Origin: Victivallaceae bacterium
GTDB taxonomy: Bacteria; Verrucomicrobiota; Lentisphaeria; Victivallales; Victivallaceae
Length of the DNA: 64,000 nucleotides
Reading direction: 5' to 3'
Assembly (NCBI GenBank): GCA_024405735.1
Contig: JAKSOF010000006.1
Coordinates: 52,931-116,930 of the forward strand
A program made the translations under genes and the position numbers. Under the pieces are notes generated by a model. The model saw nothing but the letters and a program-made list of their open reading frames with translations. It made no database searches and was not told where the DNA came from. Shown piece after piece: positions 8,455-17,868 of the stretch; within the stretch, counting starts at the first letter, position 1, and every line of letters starts with the position of its first letter.

Positions 8455-10299
8455 TTATGCGAGACGCGCTTTGAGAGCGTCGAGCTGTTTCTTGAGCGCA
8501 TCCGGCAGATGCGAGCCGAATTTCGCGTAATGCTCGTCGATCATCGCGAGTTCCTTTTTCCAGCCTTCGACGTCGACCTTGAGCAATTCCTTGAGGTCGT
8601 CGGCGCTGACTTCATCTTCAATGCCGGTGAGGTCGATCGCCGCTTCGGTCGGCATATAGCCGATCGCGGTGTCGCGATATTCACCCTCGCCCGCGCAACG
8701 GGCGAAAACCCACGCGAGGACGCGGCTGTTGTCGCCGAAGCCGGGCCACATGAATTTGCCCTCGGCGCTCTTGCGGAACCAGTTCACGCAGAAAATCTTG
8801 GGCAGATTGCCTTTGGCGGCGCCGGTTTTGCCGATGTCGAGCCAGTGCTGGAAGTAATCGCCCATATGATAGCCGCAGAAAGGCAGCATCGCAAAGGGAT
8901 CGCGGCGGACGGTGCCCGCTTTGACGTCGAGCGCGGCGGCGGTGACTTCACTGCCGACGGTCGAACCGATGAAAACACCGTGCTCCCAGTCTTTCGACTG
9001 ATAGACGAGCGGCAGAGTGCTGGGACGGCGTCCGCCGAAAAGGAACGCGGAAACCGGCACGCCCTGCGGATCTTCCCACTCGGCGGCGATCGCCGGGCAG
9101 TTGCAGGCGCGGGCGGTGAAACGGGCGTTGGGGTGCGCCGCCTTGACGGGCTTGCCGTCGGCGTCGACCTGACCGGGTTTCCAGTCGTTGCCTTTCCAGT
9201 CGATCAGATGCGCGGGGGCATCGTAGCCGATGCCTTCCCACCAGACGTCGCCGTCATCGGTGAGCGCGACGTTGGTGAAAATCGTGTCCTTGGAGCAGGA
9301 AAGCATCGCGTTTTTGTTGGATTTCATGCTGGTGCCGGGCGCGACGCCGAAGAAACCGGCTTCGGGGTTGATGGCGCGCAAATGACCTTCGTTGTCGAAC
9401 TTCATCCACGCGATGTCGTCGCCGACGGTCTCGACTTTCCAGCCGGGCAGAGTCGGAATGAGCATGGCGAGGTTGGTCTTGCCGCAGGCGGAGGGGAATG
9501 CGCCGGTGACGTATTTGACTTCGCCCTTGGGGTTGGTCAACTTCAAAATGAGCATATGCTCCGCCATCCAGCCCTCGTCGCGCGCCTGGACGGTCGCGAT
9601 ACGGAGCGCGAGGCACTTTTTGCCGAGGAGCGCGTTGCCGCCGTAACCGGAGCCGAACGACCAGATCTCACGGGTTTCGGGGAATTGCGCGATGTATTTC
9701 TTTTCGATCGGGGCGCAGGGCCAGACGCCGTTGTCGGAAGCGCCGTTTTCGAGCGGTTTGCCGACCGAGTGGACGCAGGGAACGAATTCGCCGTTGCCGA
9801 GCACTTCAAGCACTTTGGTGCCGACGCGGGTCATCACTTCCATATTGATGACGACGTAGGCACTGTCGGTGATCTCGACGCCGATCTTGGCGATCGGACT
9901 GCCGACGGGACCCATCGAGAAGGGGATCACGTACATCGTGCGGCCGTGCATACAGCCCTTGTAAAGACCGAGCATCGTCTTTTTGAGTTCCTTGGGGTCG
10001 ATCCAGTTGTTGGTCGGACCCGCATCTTCCTGTTTCTCGCTGGCGATGAAAGTACGCGCTTCGACGCGCGCCACGTCGGAGGGATCGGAGCGGAAAAGCA
10101 GACTGTTGGGACGCTTTGCCGGATTGAGCCGGGTCGCCAGACCGCAGTCGACCAATTCGTTGCAGAGGCGGTCGTATTCCTCTTTGCTGCCGTTGCACCA
10201 GTAAACGGCATCGGGTTCGCAGATCGCGACCCACTCGTTGACCCACTTGACCAGCGCCGCGTTGTCAGTCGGCGCCGCATTGAGTTGTTTTGTCATCAT
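8455..10299 (-). CDS. pckG: phosphoenolpyruvate carboxykinase (GTP)
   Basis: Interconverts oxaloacetate and PEP using GTP/GDP; in anaerobic gut bacteria it often runs toward oxaloacetate for succinate or propionate formation, but direction is inferred. The 614-residue length and motifs fit the GTP class: the PEPCK P-loop around [11 protein letters not shown], the kinase-2 motif [10 protein letters not shown], the [12 protein letters not shown] substrate loop and [12 protein letters not shown]. The start at 10299 follows AAGGG; an adjacent ATG at 10296 is also possible, and 36 upstream codons look non-coding. Transcription meets metH head-on at the shared terminator. Confidence 0.95.
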   Translation of the reverse strand: MMTKQLNAAPTDNAALVKWVNEWVAICEPDAVYWCNGSKEEYDRLCNELVDCGLATRLNPAKRPNSLLFRSDPSDVARVEARTFIASEKQEDAGPTNNWIDPKELKKTMLGLYKGCMHGRTMYVIPFSMGPVGSPIAKIGVEITDSAYVVINMEVMTRVGTKVLEVLGNGEFVPCVHSVGKPLENGASDNGVWPCAPIEKKYIAQFPETREIWSFGSGYGGNALLGKKCLALRIATVQARDEGWMAEHMLILKLTNPKGEVKYVTGAFPSACGKTNLAMLIPTLPGWKVETVGDDIAWMKFDNEGHLRAINPEAGFFGVAPGTSMKSNKNAMLSCSKDTIFTNVALTDDGDVWWEGIGYDAPAHLIDWKGNDWKPGQVDADGKPVKAAHPNARFTARACNCPAIAAEWEDPQGVPVSAFLFGGRRPSTLPLVYQSKDWEHGVFIGSTVGSEVTAAALDVKAGTVRRDPFAMLPFCGYHMGDYFQHWLDIGKTGAAKGNLPKIFCVNWFRKSAEGKFMWPGFGDNSRVLAWVFARCAGEGEYRDTAIGYMPTEAAIDLTGIEDEVSADDLKELLKVDVEGWKKELAMIDEHYAKFGSHLPDALKKQLDALKARLA

Positions 10300-10473
10300 C
10301 TTGCCCTTTTTGTTGATTGGGGAGAGCGTATTTTTCCGCCCGCCCGCGTGAATAACATTCTTGGCATATAATATATCACTTTTTTTCCGATTATAAAAGG
10401 GCGGCAATGTGGATTTTTCGACAAAAAAGATGAAAAAATCAAGAAAAAAGGATATTTTGAGTTTTAAGTTATA
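10300..10473. other. intergenic leader of pckG
   Basis: AT-rich non-coding stretch upstream of pckG that should hold its promoter (a minus-strand TATATT lies near 10368), but I cannot assign a matching -35 box. No gene seen. Confidence 0.4.
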
Positions 10474-10724
10474 AGTTTAAAGTTTTAAGTGCTTGGTCGG
10501 GGGCTCTGCCCCCGCACCCCTGAATGCGCCGATACATCCCCCTTCGCCAAGGCTACGGCGGGACAAGTCGCATCGGCTTACAGAGCGATACAAAACGGCA
10601 GTACGCGATTTATTTGGTCAATGCGTACTGCCGTTTGCTTTTTTTAAGCCGGCACGATGTGCTGGCGCTGTCGGAGGGTCAGGGAGCCGAAAAGCTCCCT
10701 GCATAGCACTTAAAACTTTAAACT
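10474..10724. repeat. 251 bp MITE-like element with 20 bp perfect terminal inverted repeats
   Basis: The left end agtttaaagttttaagtgct (10474-10493) is the exact reverse complement of the right end (10705-10724). Internally it carries a G-run hairpin just inside the left end, a 14 bp stem AAACGGCAGTACGC/GCGTACTGCCGTTT followed by a T-run, and an AGGGAGC/GCTCCCT hairpin. No credible gene is inside. One end of the same family (TTAAGTGCTTGG plus a G-run hairpin) recurs inverted at 46450-46515. Non-autonomous mobile element is the likely explanation; flanking target duplication was not resolved. Confidence 0.7.
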
Positions 10725-10726
10725 GC

Positions 10727-10757
10727 AAAAACTGTCGCCTCGCGGCGACAGCTTTTT
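10727..10757 (-). terminator. terminator of the aldolase gene
   Basis: On the minus strand, stem CTGTCGCC/GGCGACAG with a GCGA tetraloop followed by TTTTTG, a few nt after the aldolase stop. Confidence 0.85.
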
Positions 10758-10760
10758 GCT

Positions 10761-11600
10761 TTATTTTTCGCAGCGGAACTGACGGATGAGTTCTTCCGTC
10801 TTTTTCTGCAGCGACGCGACGGCGGGGCGGTAGAAGTAACCGGCGAGGCTCGGCGTCTTGGTTGCGCGGGCTTCTTCGATACCGGCGAGAAACGCCTTGT
10901 TGATGTCCGTGCAGATGTTGATTTTGGCAATGCCGAGTTTGATCGCCGCCTGAAGCAGATCGATCGGAGTGCCGCTGCCGCCGTGGAGGACGAGCGGTTC
11001 TTCAACGGTGGCGGCGATCTCGGCGAGACGGTCGAGTTTGAGTTCGGGTTTGCCCTTGTATTCACCGTGGACCGTGCCGATGGCGACCGCGAGGCAGTCG
11101 ACGCCGGTGCGGCGGACGAATTCCGCGGCTTCGCCGGGGACGGTCAAAACGGATTCGGTGCCGACGCCGCCGTCACCGCCGCCGACGTGACCGAGTTCGG
11201 CTTCGCAACTGGCGTTGTGGGCGTGGGCGATTTCCGCCGCCATCTTGGAAAGACGCACGTTTTCCTCAAACGGATGGATCGAAGCATCGAGCATCACCGA
11301 GGAGTAACCGGCTTTGACGCATTCCTCGACTTCCTCGATCGACGCGCCGTGATCGAGATGGAGCGCGGCGTCGATGTCAAAGCGTTTGATGTAGTAGTTG
11401 ACGATACAGGCGAGCGCATCGGCGCCGCCGATCGACCCGAATTCCATCGCGGTCGCCTGAAAGATCACCGGCGAATGCGTCGCCGCGGCGGCGCGGGCGA
11501 TGCCTTCGACATTGAGGCTGTCCCAGCACTCGAAAGCGCCGAGGGCGATGTGTTGTTTGCGGGCGGCCTTCAACAACGTGTCCATTCTCTGAAGCGACAT
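10761..11600 (-). CDS. class II (zinc) ketose-bisphosphate aldolase
   Basis: Predicted to split fructose-1,6-bisphosphate (or tagatose-bisphosphate) in glycolysis/gluconeogenesis. Zinc ligands are visible in HLDHG, in the GTVHGEY loop and in LHGGSG; CEAELGHVGG carries the conserved Glu. The length of 279 residues fits the FbaA/GatY group. ATG 11600 is preceded by AGGAGG at ideal spacing; the 29 upstream in-frame codons overlap the promoter. The neighbouring pckG suggests a shared central carbon role. Fructose versus tagatose preference cannot be decided from sequence. Confidence 0.9.
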   Translation of the reverse strand: MSLQRMDTLLKAARKQHIALGAFECWDSLNVEGIARAAAATHSPVIFQATAMEFGSIGGADALACIVNYYIKRFDIDAALHLDHGASIEEVEECVKAGYSSVMLDASIHPFEENVRLSKMAAEIAHAHNASCEAELGHVGGGDGGVGTESVLTVPGEAAEFVRRTGVDCLAVAIGTVHGEYKGKPELKLDRLAEIAATVEEPLVLHGGSGTPIDLLQAAIKLGIAKINICTDINKAFLAGIEEARATKTPSLAGYFYRPAVASLQKKTEELIRQFRCEK

Positions 11601-11645
11601 AACAAAATCCTCCTGTTGCGTTGCGTTAAAACGAACCATTGCTTT

Positions 11646-11674
11646 AATATACGGGATAATCGCCTGGAATGCAA
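11646..11674 (-). promoter_or_regulatory. promoter of the aldolase gene
   Basis: Minus-strand TTGCAT (11674-11669), 17 bp spacer, TATATT (11651-11646), about 45 bp before the start codon. Confidence 0.6.
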
Positions 11675-11705
11675 ATGAAAACGGCAAACATTCTTGAGAT
11701 CAAAC

Positions 11706-11733
11706 TTGCATTTTTTTCTGATTTTGCTATATT
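11706..11733 (+). promoter_or_regulatory. promoter of the B12 operon
   Basis: TTGCAT (11706-11711), 16 bp, TATATT (11728-11733), just ahead of the cobalamin riboswitch. Confidence 0.6.
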
Positions 11734-11741
11734 AAGTCATC

Positions 11742-11845
11742 GCCCGTTGTCGATACGCAGTGAATCATCGGTGAAATTCCGTGGCTGTCGCGCAACCGTC
11801 AAAGTCGGATCCTGCGGCTTCGGGCAAACGCATTTTGTGCGCGTC
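11742..11845 (+). promoter_or_regulatory. cobalamin riboswitch
   Basis: The closing stem GCCCG (11742) pairs with CGGGC (11821-11825) and an inner GCAG pairs with CTGC. Between them are the conserved core elements of the B12 element: ATCATCGGTGAAATTCC, then a GTCGCGCAACCGT junction stretch and AAGTCGGA. A small hairpin CGCA-TTTTG-TGCG (about 11830) follows and could be the regulatory loop, lying just before the Shine-Dalgarno AAAGGAG of the next gene. This favours translational control: B12 would hide the ribosome site and shut off the pseudopilin-btuFCD operon. It is a compact form without large peripheral arms. Confidence 0.85.
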
Positions 11846-11864
11846 ACACAAAAGGAGTTGCCGT

Positions 11865-12626
11865 ATGGTCTTTTTTTCTCGCCGGGCGGGGAAGTCTTTC
11901 CCCCGCAGTCGTTTTACCCTGATCGAACTTCTGGTTGTCATCGCGATCATCGGAGTTTTGGCGTCGATCCTGATGCCGTCGCTCGGAGCAGCGCGCTCCC
12001 GGGCAAAAAGGATGCAGTGCCTTTCCAATCTGCGGCAAATCGGGGTGTTGCAAATTATTTATCAGGGCAATTTCGACGGATTTTTCTGCCCGCTGATCGC
12101 GGAAAACGGCAACTGGGACGCTTCCTGCGGTGCCGACGGGACGATGTCGGAGCCGGGGTTGCTCGCCGAAGGGACGGCAAGCGATATTTCGGCGACGCAA
12201 AACAGGATCTTTCAATGTCCCGAAGCGTACAACTACACCAAAAGTTATACGACACGTTTTGCCGGATACGGTTACAACGAGTGTCTGGGCAGCGACCTTT
12301 ACAATCCGGAAAATCCCGGTTGCGCGTCGGGCGAAGTGCGTTCTCCTTCGCAGACGATGATGAATTCCGACGGCGGCTATCTTGACGGCGCCAGGTACGA
12401 GGTGACGAGTTTTCTGCGCGCTCCCGAAGCGGGGGATTTCAACTACGGACAGCTCAAAATGTACGGCACCGTCGATTTCCGTCACGACGGCACGGCGGCG
12501 GCGGTTTATGTCGACGGTCACGCCGCGACAGCGGAAAAAATCTTTCATCCGGTCGCCTCCGGTATCCGCACCGGATTTTTGAGTGAAGATCTTGAAGCCT
12601 ATGATCCGAGGTATCGGAAAAAATGA
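11865..12626 (+). CDS. H-X9-DG pseudopilin-like protein in the B12 operon
   Basis: A protein of 253 residues with a type II secretion/type IV prepilin N-terminus: basic leader, then [18 protein letters not shown] (processing before the Phe, Glu at +5) and a hydrophobic helix. The C-terminal half has the H-X9-DG processing-associated motif ([12 protein letters not shown]) of the large PVC pseudopilin family. It probably forms or joins an extracytoplasmic filament. It is the first gene after the cobalamin riboswitch and overlaps btuF (ATGA), so expression should rise when B12 is scarce. A B12-capture role is an inference from context only. Good AAAGGAG site 8 nt before the ATG. Confidence 0.85.
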   Translation: MVFFSRRAGKSFPRSRFTLIELLVVIAIIGVLASILMPSLGAARSRAKRMQCLSNLRQIGVLQIIYQGNFDGFFCPLIAENGNWDASCGADGTMSEPGLLAEGTASDISATQNRIFQCPEAYNYTKSYTTRFAGYGYNECLGSDLYNPENPGCASGEVRSPSQTMMNSDGGYLDGARYEVTSFLRAPEAGDFNYGQLKMYGTVDFRHDGTAAAVYVDGHAATAEKIFHPVASGIRTGFLSEDLEAYDPRYRKK

Positions 12627-13423
12627 AACAAACGGCGGTTTTCGGGATGTTTTTGCTGTGTGCGGCGTGGTGCGCCGCCGCGCCGTTGCGCGTCGTTTCG
12701 CTCGCGCCCGCCATTACGGAAACGATTTATTCCCTCGGCGCGGGGAAGTGCCTTGTCGGCAGAAGCAGTGCGTGCGACACCCCCGTTGAGGCGAAAAATC
12801 TTCCCGTTTGCGGCGATTTCGCGATCGCCGACGTTGAAAAAATTCTGCTTTGTCACCCCGATTGCGTTTTGACACATACGCTGGTCAACGCATCCGCCCG
12901 GAACGCCTTGGTGCGCGCCGGGATCAAAGTTTACGCTTTGCCGTGCGACAGCGTCGGGGATTACCGCGCAATGGTGCGCAAACTCGGCGAATTGCTCGAC
13001 TGCCGTCCGGCGGCGGAGCGCGAGATCGCGCGCGTCGATGAAAATTCCCTCCTCTGGAAAAGTCTGCCGCGAAACAACCGGAAAACACTCGTTGTCGTAT
13101 GGGATCAGCCGCTTGTCGTCGCGGGCGAGGGAACTTTTTGCTATGACTTGCTTGATCTCGCCGGAGAAAAGGGTGTTGATTTCAAAGGCGAAAAGGGATT
13201 TTTTATGCCCGACTCCGAATATCTCCTGCAAAATGATCCGGATGTGATCCTCGCCTTTTTCCCGTCGGCGGAGTTGTCGCGCCACGCCGTGTTGCGTAAA
13301 TTGCGCGCCGTCCGGGAAAACCGGGTGATCTCCCTTGCCGGAATGGATATTTTTCAACGCCCTTCGCCGCGCTGGTGCGGCGCGGTCACTTCTTTGCGGA
13401 AACTTTTTAAGGAGCTGAAATGA
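12623..13423 (+). CDS. btuF: periplasmic cobalamin-binding protein, BtuF-like
   Basis: Substrate-binding protein for an ABC importer. A cleavable signal peptide ends near AWCAAAP; the mature protein has the class III SBP opening [19 protein letters not shown], a long helix linker and C-terminal lobe, 266 residues in total as usual. BtuF rather than a siderophore binder is inferred from the riboswitch and the adjoining permease and ATPase. Its ATG overlaps the pseudopilin stop, and its own stop overlaps btuC. Confidence 0.85.
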   Translation: MKQTAVFGMFLLCAAWCAAAPLRVVSLAPAITETIYSLGAGKCLVGRSSACDTPVEAKNLPVCGDFAIADVEKILLCHPDCVLTHTLVNASARNALVRAGIKVYALPCDSVGDYRAMVRKLGELLDCRPAAEREIARVDENSLLWKSLPRNNRKTLVVVWDQPLVVAGEGTFCYDLLDLAGEKGVDFKGEKGFFMPDSEYLLQNDPDVILAFFPSAELSRHAVLRKLRAVRENRVISLAGMDIFQRPSPRWCGAVTSLRKLFKELK

Positions 13424-14343
13424 AACGATATTTCCCGATCCCGGTGATGATTTTGCTCATCGCGCTCTTGTTTTACGCAACTCTTGCCGGGACTCAGGAG
13501 GCGCTTTTTGCTTTCCGGCTCACCCGGTTGTCGGCGGCGTTTTTTGCCGGCGGTGCGCTGGCGTTGTCGGGATGCCTGACGCAGACGATTTTCCGCAATG
13601 CGCTGGCGACGCCGTACACGCTCGGTGTTTCCGGCGGCGCGGCAGTCGGCGCGGCACTGACGATTTTGTGCGGAGCAGGGAATCTTGCGGTGATGCTTCC
13701 CTGCGGGGCTTTCGCGGGCGGCGCCGTCACCTTTTTGCTCGTTCTTTTCATCGGACGCTTCGGGCGGCAAAACGCAACGGAACTTTTGCTCGCCGGGGTC
13801 ATCGTCGGCACTCTCTTTTCCGGAGTACTGCTCTACTTGACATCACGGGCGAATGCATTGCAACTTGCGGGGATTTCGTGGTGGACGCTCGGCGATCTCT
13901 CGGGCATCGGCGTTGACGGCGTCGTGATGATTGCCGCCGTATCGCTGGCGACACTTCTCTTAACCGGATTTTTCGCCAACGACCTCAACGCGATGGCATT
14001 CGGCGACGAAGGCGCGGCGCTCCTCGGCGTTGCGGTGACGCGCGTAAGATTACTGCTCCTTGCGATGACGACGCTCCTTATCGCGCTGACGGTAAGTTTC
14101 TGCGGCATCATCGGTTTTGTCGGCTTGGTCGTGCCGCATATCATGCGGAAAATCTCGGGCAGTTCGATGCGGCATCTGCCGTTGCACTCCTTTTTGGGCG
14201 GCGCGCTTTTTCTGATGGCTTGCGACCGTCTGGGGCGCGTGCTCGACCCCGTGCGGCAACTTCCCCCCGGCGTCGTCACGTCGCTTCTGGGCGGTGCGCT
14301 ATTTCTCGTCGTCCTTTACCGCAACGGAGGGTATGAAAAATGA
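13420..14343 (+). CDS. btuC: cobalamin ABC transporter permease, FecCD family
   Basis: Inner-membrane permease of 307 residues with about nine hydrophobic helices. The FecCD signature region GCLTQTIFRNALATPYTLG and the cytoplasmic coupling region with GFVGLVVPHIMR are present. It works with BtuF and BtuD. Overlaps both neighbours by 4 nt (ATGA at 13420 and 14340), so stoichiometric expression of the importer is expected. Confidence 0.88.
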   Translation: MKRYFPIPVMILLIALLFYATLAGTQEALFAFRLTRLSAAFFAGGALALSGCLTQTIFRNALATPYTLGVSGGAAVGAALTILCGAGNLAVMLPCGAFAGGAVTFLLVLFIGRFGRQNATELLLAGVIVGTLFSGVLLYLTSRANALQLAGISWWTLGDLSGIGVDGVVMIAAVSLATLLLTGFFANDLNAMAFGDEGAALLGVAVTRVRLLLLAMTTLLIALTVSFCGIIGFVGLVVPHIMRKISGSSMRHLPLHSFLGGALFLMACDRLGRVLDPVRQLPPGVVTSLLGGALFLVVLYRNGGYEK

Positions 14344-15092
14344 GTTTGCAGGCAAAAAATCTTTCGTTCGGCTACGGAAAAAAAACCATTTTGTGCAATG
14401 TTTCGGCGACGCTGGAAAAGGGCAAAGTCGTTTTTCTTCTCGGCGAAAACGGCTCCGGCAAGACGACGCTTCTGAAACTTCTGGCGCGGCTTCTTGTGCC
14501 GCAACAAGGCGGGATTTTTCTCGACGGAAATGCGGCGGAGCGTTTTTCCCGCCGCGAATACGCGCAAAAGATCGGCGTGATGAGCCAGACGCTTCGCCCC
14601 GCGCTCGATTTTTCCGTCGCGGAATTCTGCCTGATCGGACGCAATGCGAAACTTGAGCGTTTCGGAGGTGCCAAAAAAGATGATCTTGATGCCGTCGGTC
14701 GCGCGTTGCATCAGGTCGGTTTGACGGCAAAGTCCGCGTGTCCGGCACGGCGGCTTTCCGGCGGAGAATTTCAGCGGCTTGCGCTCGCGGCGGCTCTGGC
14801 CGCGGAGAGCAGTTACCTTTTGCTCGACGAACCGGTCAGCGCACAGGATCCCCCCCGGGCGCGTGAATTACTGGAAAAATTACGCTCGCAAGCCGTCAAC
14901 TGCGGGATCCTCGTCGTCGCGCACGATCTCGACCTTGCCGCGCTTTACGCCGATGAAGTCTGGTTGCTCGCCGACGGAAATCTTTTTGCCGCAGGGCCTC
15001 CGCAGACGGTATTGACGGCGGAAAACGTCGGCAAACTCTACCATTGCCGCGTCACGCAGGAGTTGACGCAAAAGGGTTTTCTTTTCCGGTAA
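14340..15092 (+). CDS. btuD: cobalamin ABC transporter ATPase
   Basis: ATP-binding subunit of 250 residues: Walker A LGENGSGKTTLL near residue 34, Q-loop MSQTLRP, ABC signature RLSGGEFQRLALA, Walker B SYLLLDEP and the H-loop VVAHDLD. Last gene of the riboswitch operon. No BtuB-type TonB receptor or cobinamide salvage gene follows, so outer-membrane entry must be handled elsewhere or by other means. Confidence 0.88.
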   Translation: MSLQAKNLSFGYGKKTILCNVSATLEKGKVVFLLGENGSGKTTLLKLLARLLVPQQGGIFLDGNAAERFSRREYAQKIGVMSQTLRPALDFSVAEFCLIGRNAKLERFGGAKKDDLDAVGRALHQVGLTAKSACPARRLSGGEFQRLALAAALAAESSYLLLDEPVSAQDPPRARELLEKLRSQAVNCGILVVAHDLDLAALYADEVWLLADGNLFAAGPPQTVLTAENVGKLYHCRVTQELTQKGFLFR

Positions 15093-15206
15093 CGGATGTT
15101 TCTGAAATTAGCCTGAATCGCGATTTTTGCCGTTTTTTTACGGCTCCGATTTGCTTTTTTTCACTTTTGTGGCATATTACCATTTAAGTTTATAAGGAAT
15201 ATCATT

Positions 15207-17033
15207 ATGACCGGTGAAAACTTTACACAACTTCTGCGTCGGAAAATTCTGATTTTCGACGGCGGTTTCGGTTCGGAACTCTACCGCCGCAATTTCTTTG
15301 TCAACACTTCCTATGACGGTCTTGTTTTGTCCAATCCAAAGGAGGTGACGGCGATCCATCAATCTTACGCCGACGCCCATTGCGACGTGCTGACGACCAA
15401 TACTTACAACGCGAACGCGTTGAAACTCGCTTCATTCGGACTTGCTGAAAAATCCGCCGAGATCAACCGCGCGGCGGTCGCCCTTGCGCGGCGCGCAACG
15501 GCGGGCAAGCCGGAAATTCTTGTTGCCGGCTCTCTGGGACCTTTGGGCGATTTTCCTTTCGAGGAAGCCGTTGCCGCATTGACGGCGCAAAAAAATGCGC
15601 TCACCGAAGCCAAAGCGGATCTTTTGCTCTTTGAGTCGATCTCTTCCAAAAACGATTTGCGCATCGTCCTGGCGTTGAAAATGGATGACGCGACCGCGTG
15701 GATGCCGAGTTTCGTACTGGATGAAACAGGAAAAATGGACGACGGGACGGACATCGACGAAATCAACGCGATGTTGCAGACGGCGGAAATCCCGCCCGCC
15801 GCGTGGGGGATCAATTGCGGCACCGGACCGGAAGCGACGCTTCAGGCGGTGACGCTCGCCGCCAAAAAAGTCTCGCTTCCCCTCGTCGTGCAACCGGCAT
15901 CCGGCGTGCCGCGCCGCGTCGACAACCGCTTTATGCCGATGACGACGCCGGAATATTTTACGACATACGCATTGCGTTATACGACGCTCGGCGCACGCGC
16001 CGTCGGCGGCTGTTGCGGCATCGGTCCTGAACACATCGCCGATCTGGCGCGCTCGCTGAAGCCGCTCGTGAAAACCGAGCACGCCGCCGTCTTTGAAGTC
16101 CAAGTCGATCCGGCGGCGCTTCTGGAGGAAACGCCGCTTGCCCAAAAAAGTACGTTCGGCGCGAAACTCGCTTCCGGGAAATGGCTGAAACTTGTCGAAA
16201 TGATTCCGCCGCGCGGCATCGACTTGACCGATACCGTCAACAAGGCGGTCAAGGTGCGCGAAGCGGGTTTCGACGCAATCAATTTGCCGGACGGTCCGCG
16301 GGCAAGTTGCCGCTTGTCGCAGATCGTCACCGGCATCGAGATCGCGGAAAAGGCGAAAATCGAAACCGTGATCCACTGCTGTTGCCGCGACCGCAACCTC
16401 ATCAGTTTGCAGTCGATGGTTTTGGGCTGTATGGCAAAAAATCTGCGCAATATCCTTTTCATCACCGGAGATCCGCCGAAATTGGGGAATTATCCCTTTT
16501 CATCCGGCGTTTTCGACGTCGATTCGATCGGTCTGGTGAAACTGCAAAAACAACTCAACCGCGGCGTGGACATCGGCGGTCAGGCGCTCGGCAACGGCAT
16601 CAAAACGGAAATCGTCTGCGGCGTCGGCGTCGATCCCAACGCGATCGACCCTGAAAGAGAATACCGCCGCCTCGCGGAAAAAGTGGAAGCCGGAGCGGAT
16701 TTCATCATCACCCAGCCCGTTTTCGATCCCGACGTTCTGATCGCGTTTTTGAAAAAAATCGCCCATTTCCAAGTGCCCGTCATCGCCGGAGTCTGGCCTT
16801 TTGCCAGTTACCGCAACGCCCTCTTTATGAAAAATGAAGTCCCCGGCGTCGTCGTCCCCGACTGGATCATGAAAGCGATGGAAAAAGCCCCCAACAAGGA
16901 AAGTCAACGCGCCGAAGGCATCCACATCGCGCGTCTGATCCTCGAAGCGATCCACGGCGAAGTCCGCGGCGTGGCGACCAGCGCCCCTCTCGGCAGAGTC
17001 GACACGGCGATCGAAGTCTGTCACGGTTTCTGA
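15207..17033 (+). CDS. homocysteine S-methyltransferase/methylenetetrahydrofolate reductase fusion
   Basis: Two-domain enzyme of 608 residues like B. subtilis YitJ. Residues 1-290 are a homocysteine-binding TIM barrel with the zinc motif GGCCGIGPEH; residues about 320-600 are an MTHFR barrel (VEMIPPRGIDLTD, FITGDPPK, ITQPVFD). The second half reduces methylene-THF to methyl-THF; the first could transfer the methyl group to homocysteine. It provides the methyl-THF needed by the split MetH upstream and may offer a back-up methylation step. A TTGCTT-16-CATATT promoter lies at 15151-15178. Ends just before repeat copy A. Confidence 0.9.
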   Translation: MTGENFTQLLRRKILIFDGGFGSELYRRNFFVNTSYDGLVLSNPKEVTAIHQSYADAHCDVLTTNTYNANALKLASFGLAEKSAEINRAAVALARRATAGKPEILVAGSLGPLGDFPFEEAVAALTAQKNALTEAKADLLLFESISSKNDLRIVLALKMDDATAWMPSFVLDETGKMDDGTDIDEINAMLQTAEIPPAAWGINCGTGPEATLQAVTLAAKKVSLPLVVQPASGVPRRVDNRFMPMTTPEYFTTYALRYTTLGARAVGGCCGIGPEHIADLARSLKPLVKTEHAAVFEVQVDPAALLEETPLAQKSTFGAKLASGKWLKLVEMIPPRGIDLTDTVNKAVKVREAGFDAINLPDGPRASCRLSQIVTGIEIAEKAKIETVIHCCCRDRNLISLQSMVLGCMAKNLRNILFITGDPPKLGNYPFSSGVFDVDSIGLVKLQKQLNRGVDIGGQALGNGIKTEIVCGVGVDPNAIDPEREYRRLAEKVEAGADFIITQPVFDPDVLIAFLKKIAHFQVPVIAGVWPFASYRNALFMKNEVPGVVVPDWIMKAMEKAPNKESQRAEGIHIARLILEAIHGEVRGVATSAPLGRVDTAIEVCHGF

Positions 17034-17034
17034 C

Positions 17035-17276
17035 GCAATGGGAATCAGAGGGGGCTGGTTTCGCCCCCTCTGAAACTCCCCTCAACCAGCCACGGGCTGG
17101 ACTTTGTACCTGCTGCCGCAGATATTTGCGGACTGACGCTTTTATCGTATTCCCGACGAATATCTCCGCAAATCTCCGCGGGCTCTTCTGTTTGTTTCTG
17201 CAAAGAGGACGCGCGTCCCACGCGGGCTAATACTTCGCGCTTTCGCGCTTCGTCCGCCCGACTGCCTGATGTGCGA
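17035..17276 (+). repeat. interspersed repeat, copy A
   Basis: Starts right after the upstream stop codon with GCAATGGGAATC and the hairpin AGAGGGGGC/GCCCCCTCT. It is closely similar to copy B (45834) over its whole length and to copy C (17869, inverted): shared blocks include CAACCAGCCACGGGCTGG, CCGCAGATATTTGCGG, ACTGACGCTTTTAT, CGCAAATCTCCGCGG, GTCCCACGCGGGCTAATA and GCCCGACTGCC. No protein coding is apparent. It is followed to about 17330 by a separate palindromic patch (CGCCCTGCCGGGCG) also found at 25618-25650. Confidence 0.85.
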
Positions 17277-17868
17277 TACGCTCCACGCCAATGTTTCTCT
17301 CGCCCTGCCGGGCGAAATGAAGAATCGCATACATTGTTAATTGCAGACAGCACGGCCGGCGGCGAAAAAATTTTTTCACAATTGCTCGGCTTTTCAAAAA
17401 CGGTGCGTTATTTTGTGGGTAGAGGTTGATCCTAGTGCAAACTTGGCTGTGCTTTTATTGACGGCTGGCACTTGGATCAATTTTCATTTCAGCGACCATT
17501 GCTCGTTTCCATAGGCGTTTTCCCTCCGGATGCCGCAGTACAAGATGCAAAACTCCTATATTGACTTTTTCCCAAACCAACAGCAGAGAAAACGTGGCAT
17601 TTTCTCACAAACACTGATTCAAAAAGACGCGAATACGCATTGGTAAGTCATTGACGCACATCAGAGTGGTATAAAAACAGACGCAATAGAAATTGAAAGC
17701 CGCGTGCCGAGCCGCTGAAGAAACTCGGACCTGCTTAGTTTGAGCCATGGGCGAACCATGGGCCGCCGGACTTACGAATATTTATCCCACTCCGCGGCTT
17801 TCGATAGTGAATGTATATGCAAGCTATGGCAATGTCAAATGTTTTTTGAAAAATTTTTCGCCGCGAAA
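17277..17868. other. 592 bp without a recognised gene, between two inverted repeats
   Basis: Lies between copies A and C, which face each other. It looks less GC-rich than neighbouring genes, with A/T runs and several short palindromes (for example GCCATGGGCGAACCATGGGC near 17745). Open frames here are short and resemble no family I know. It may be decayed foreign DNA, an untranslated RNA or the cargo of a repeat-bounded element. Confidence 0.4.

Noticed and set aside
8509..10371. 620-codon open frame on the plus strand opposite pckG
   Set aside because: High third-position GC creates long antisense frames; the protein has no domain, and pckG on the other strand is fully supported.
10493..10789. 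98-codon open frame inside the 251 bp element
   Set aside because: It crosses the element's right end and the aldolase terminator, with no coding signal; the element is better explained by its inverted ends and hairpins.
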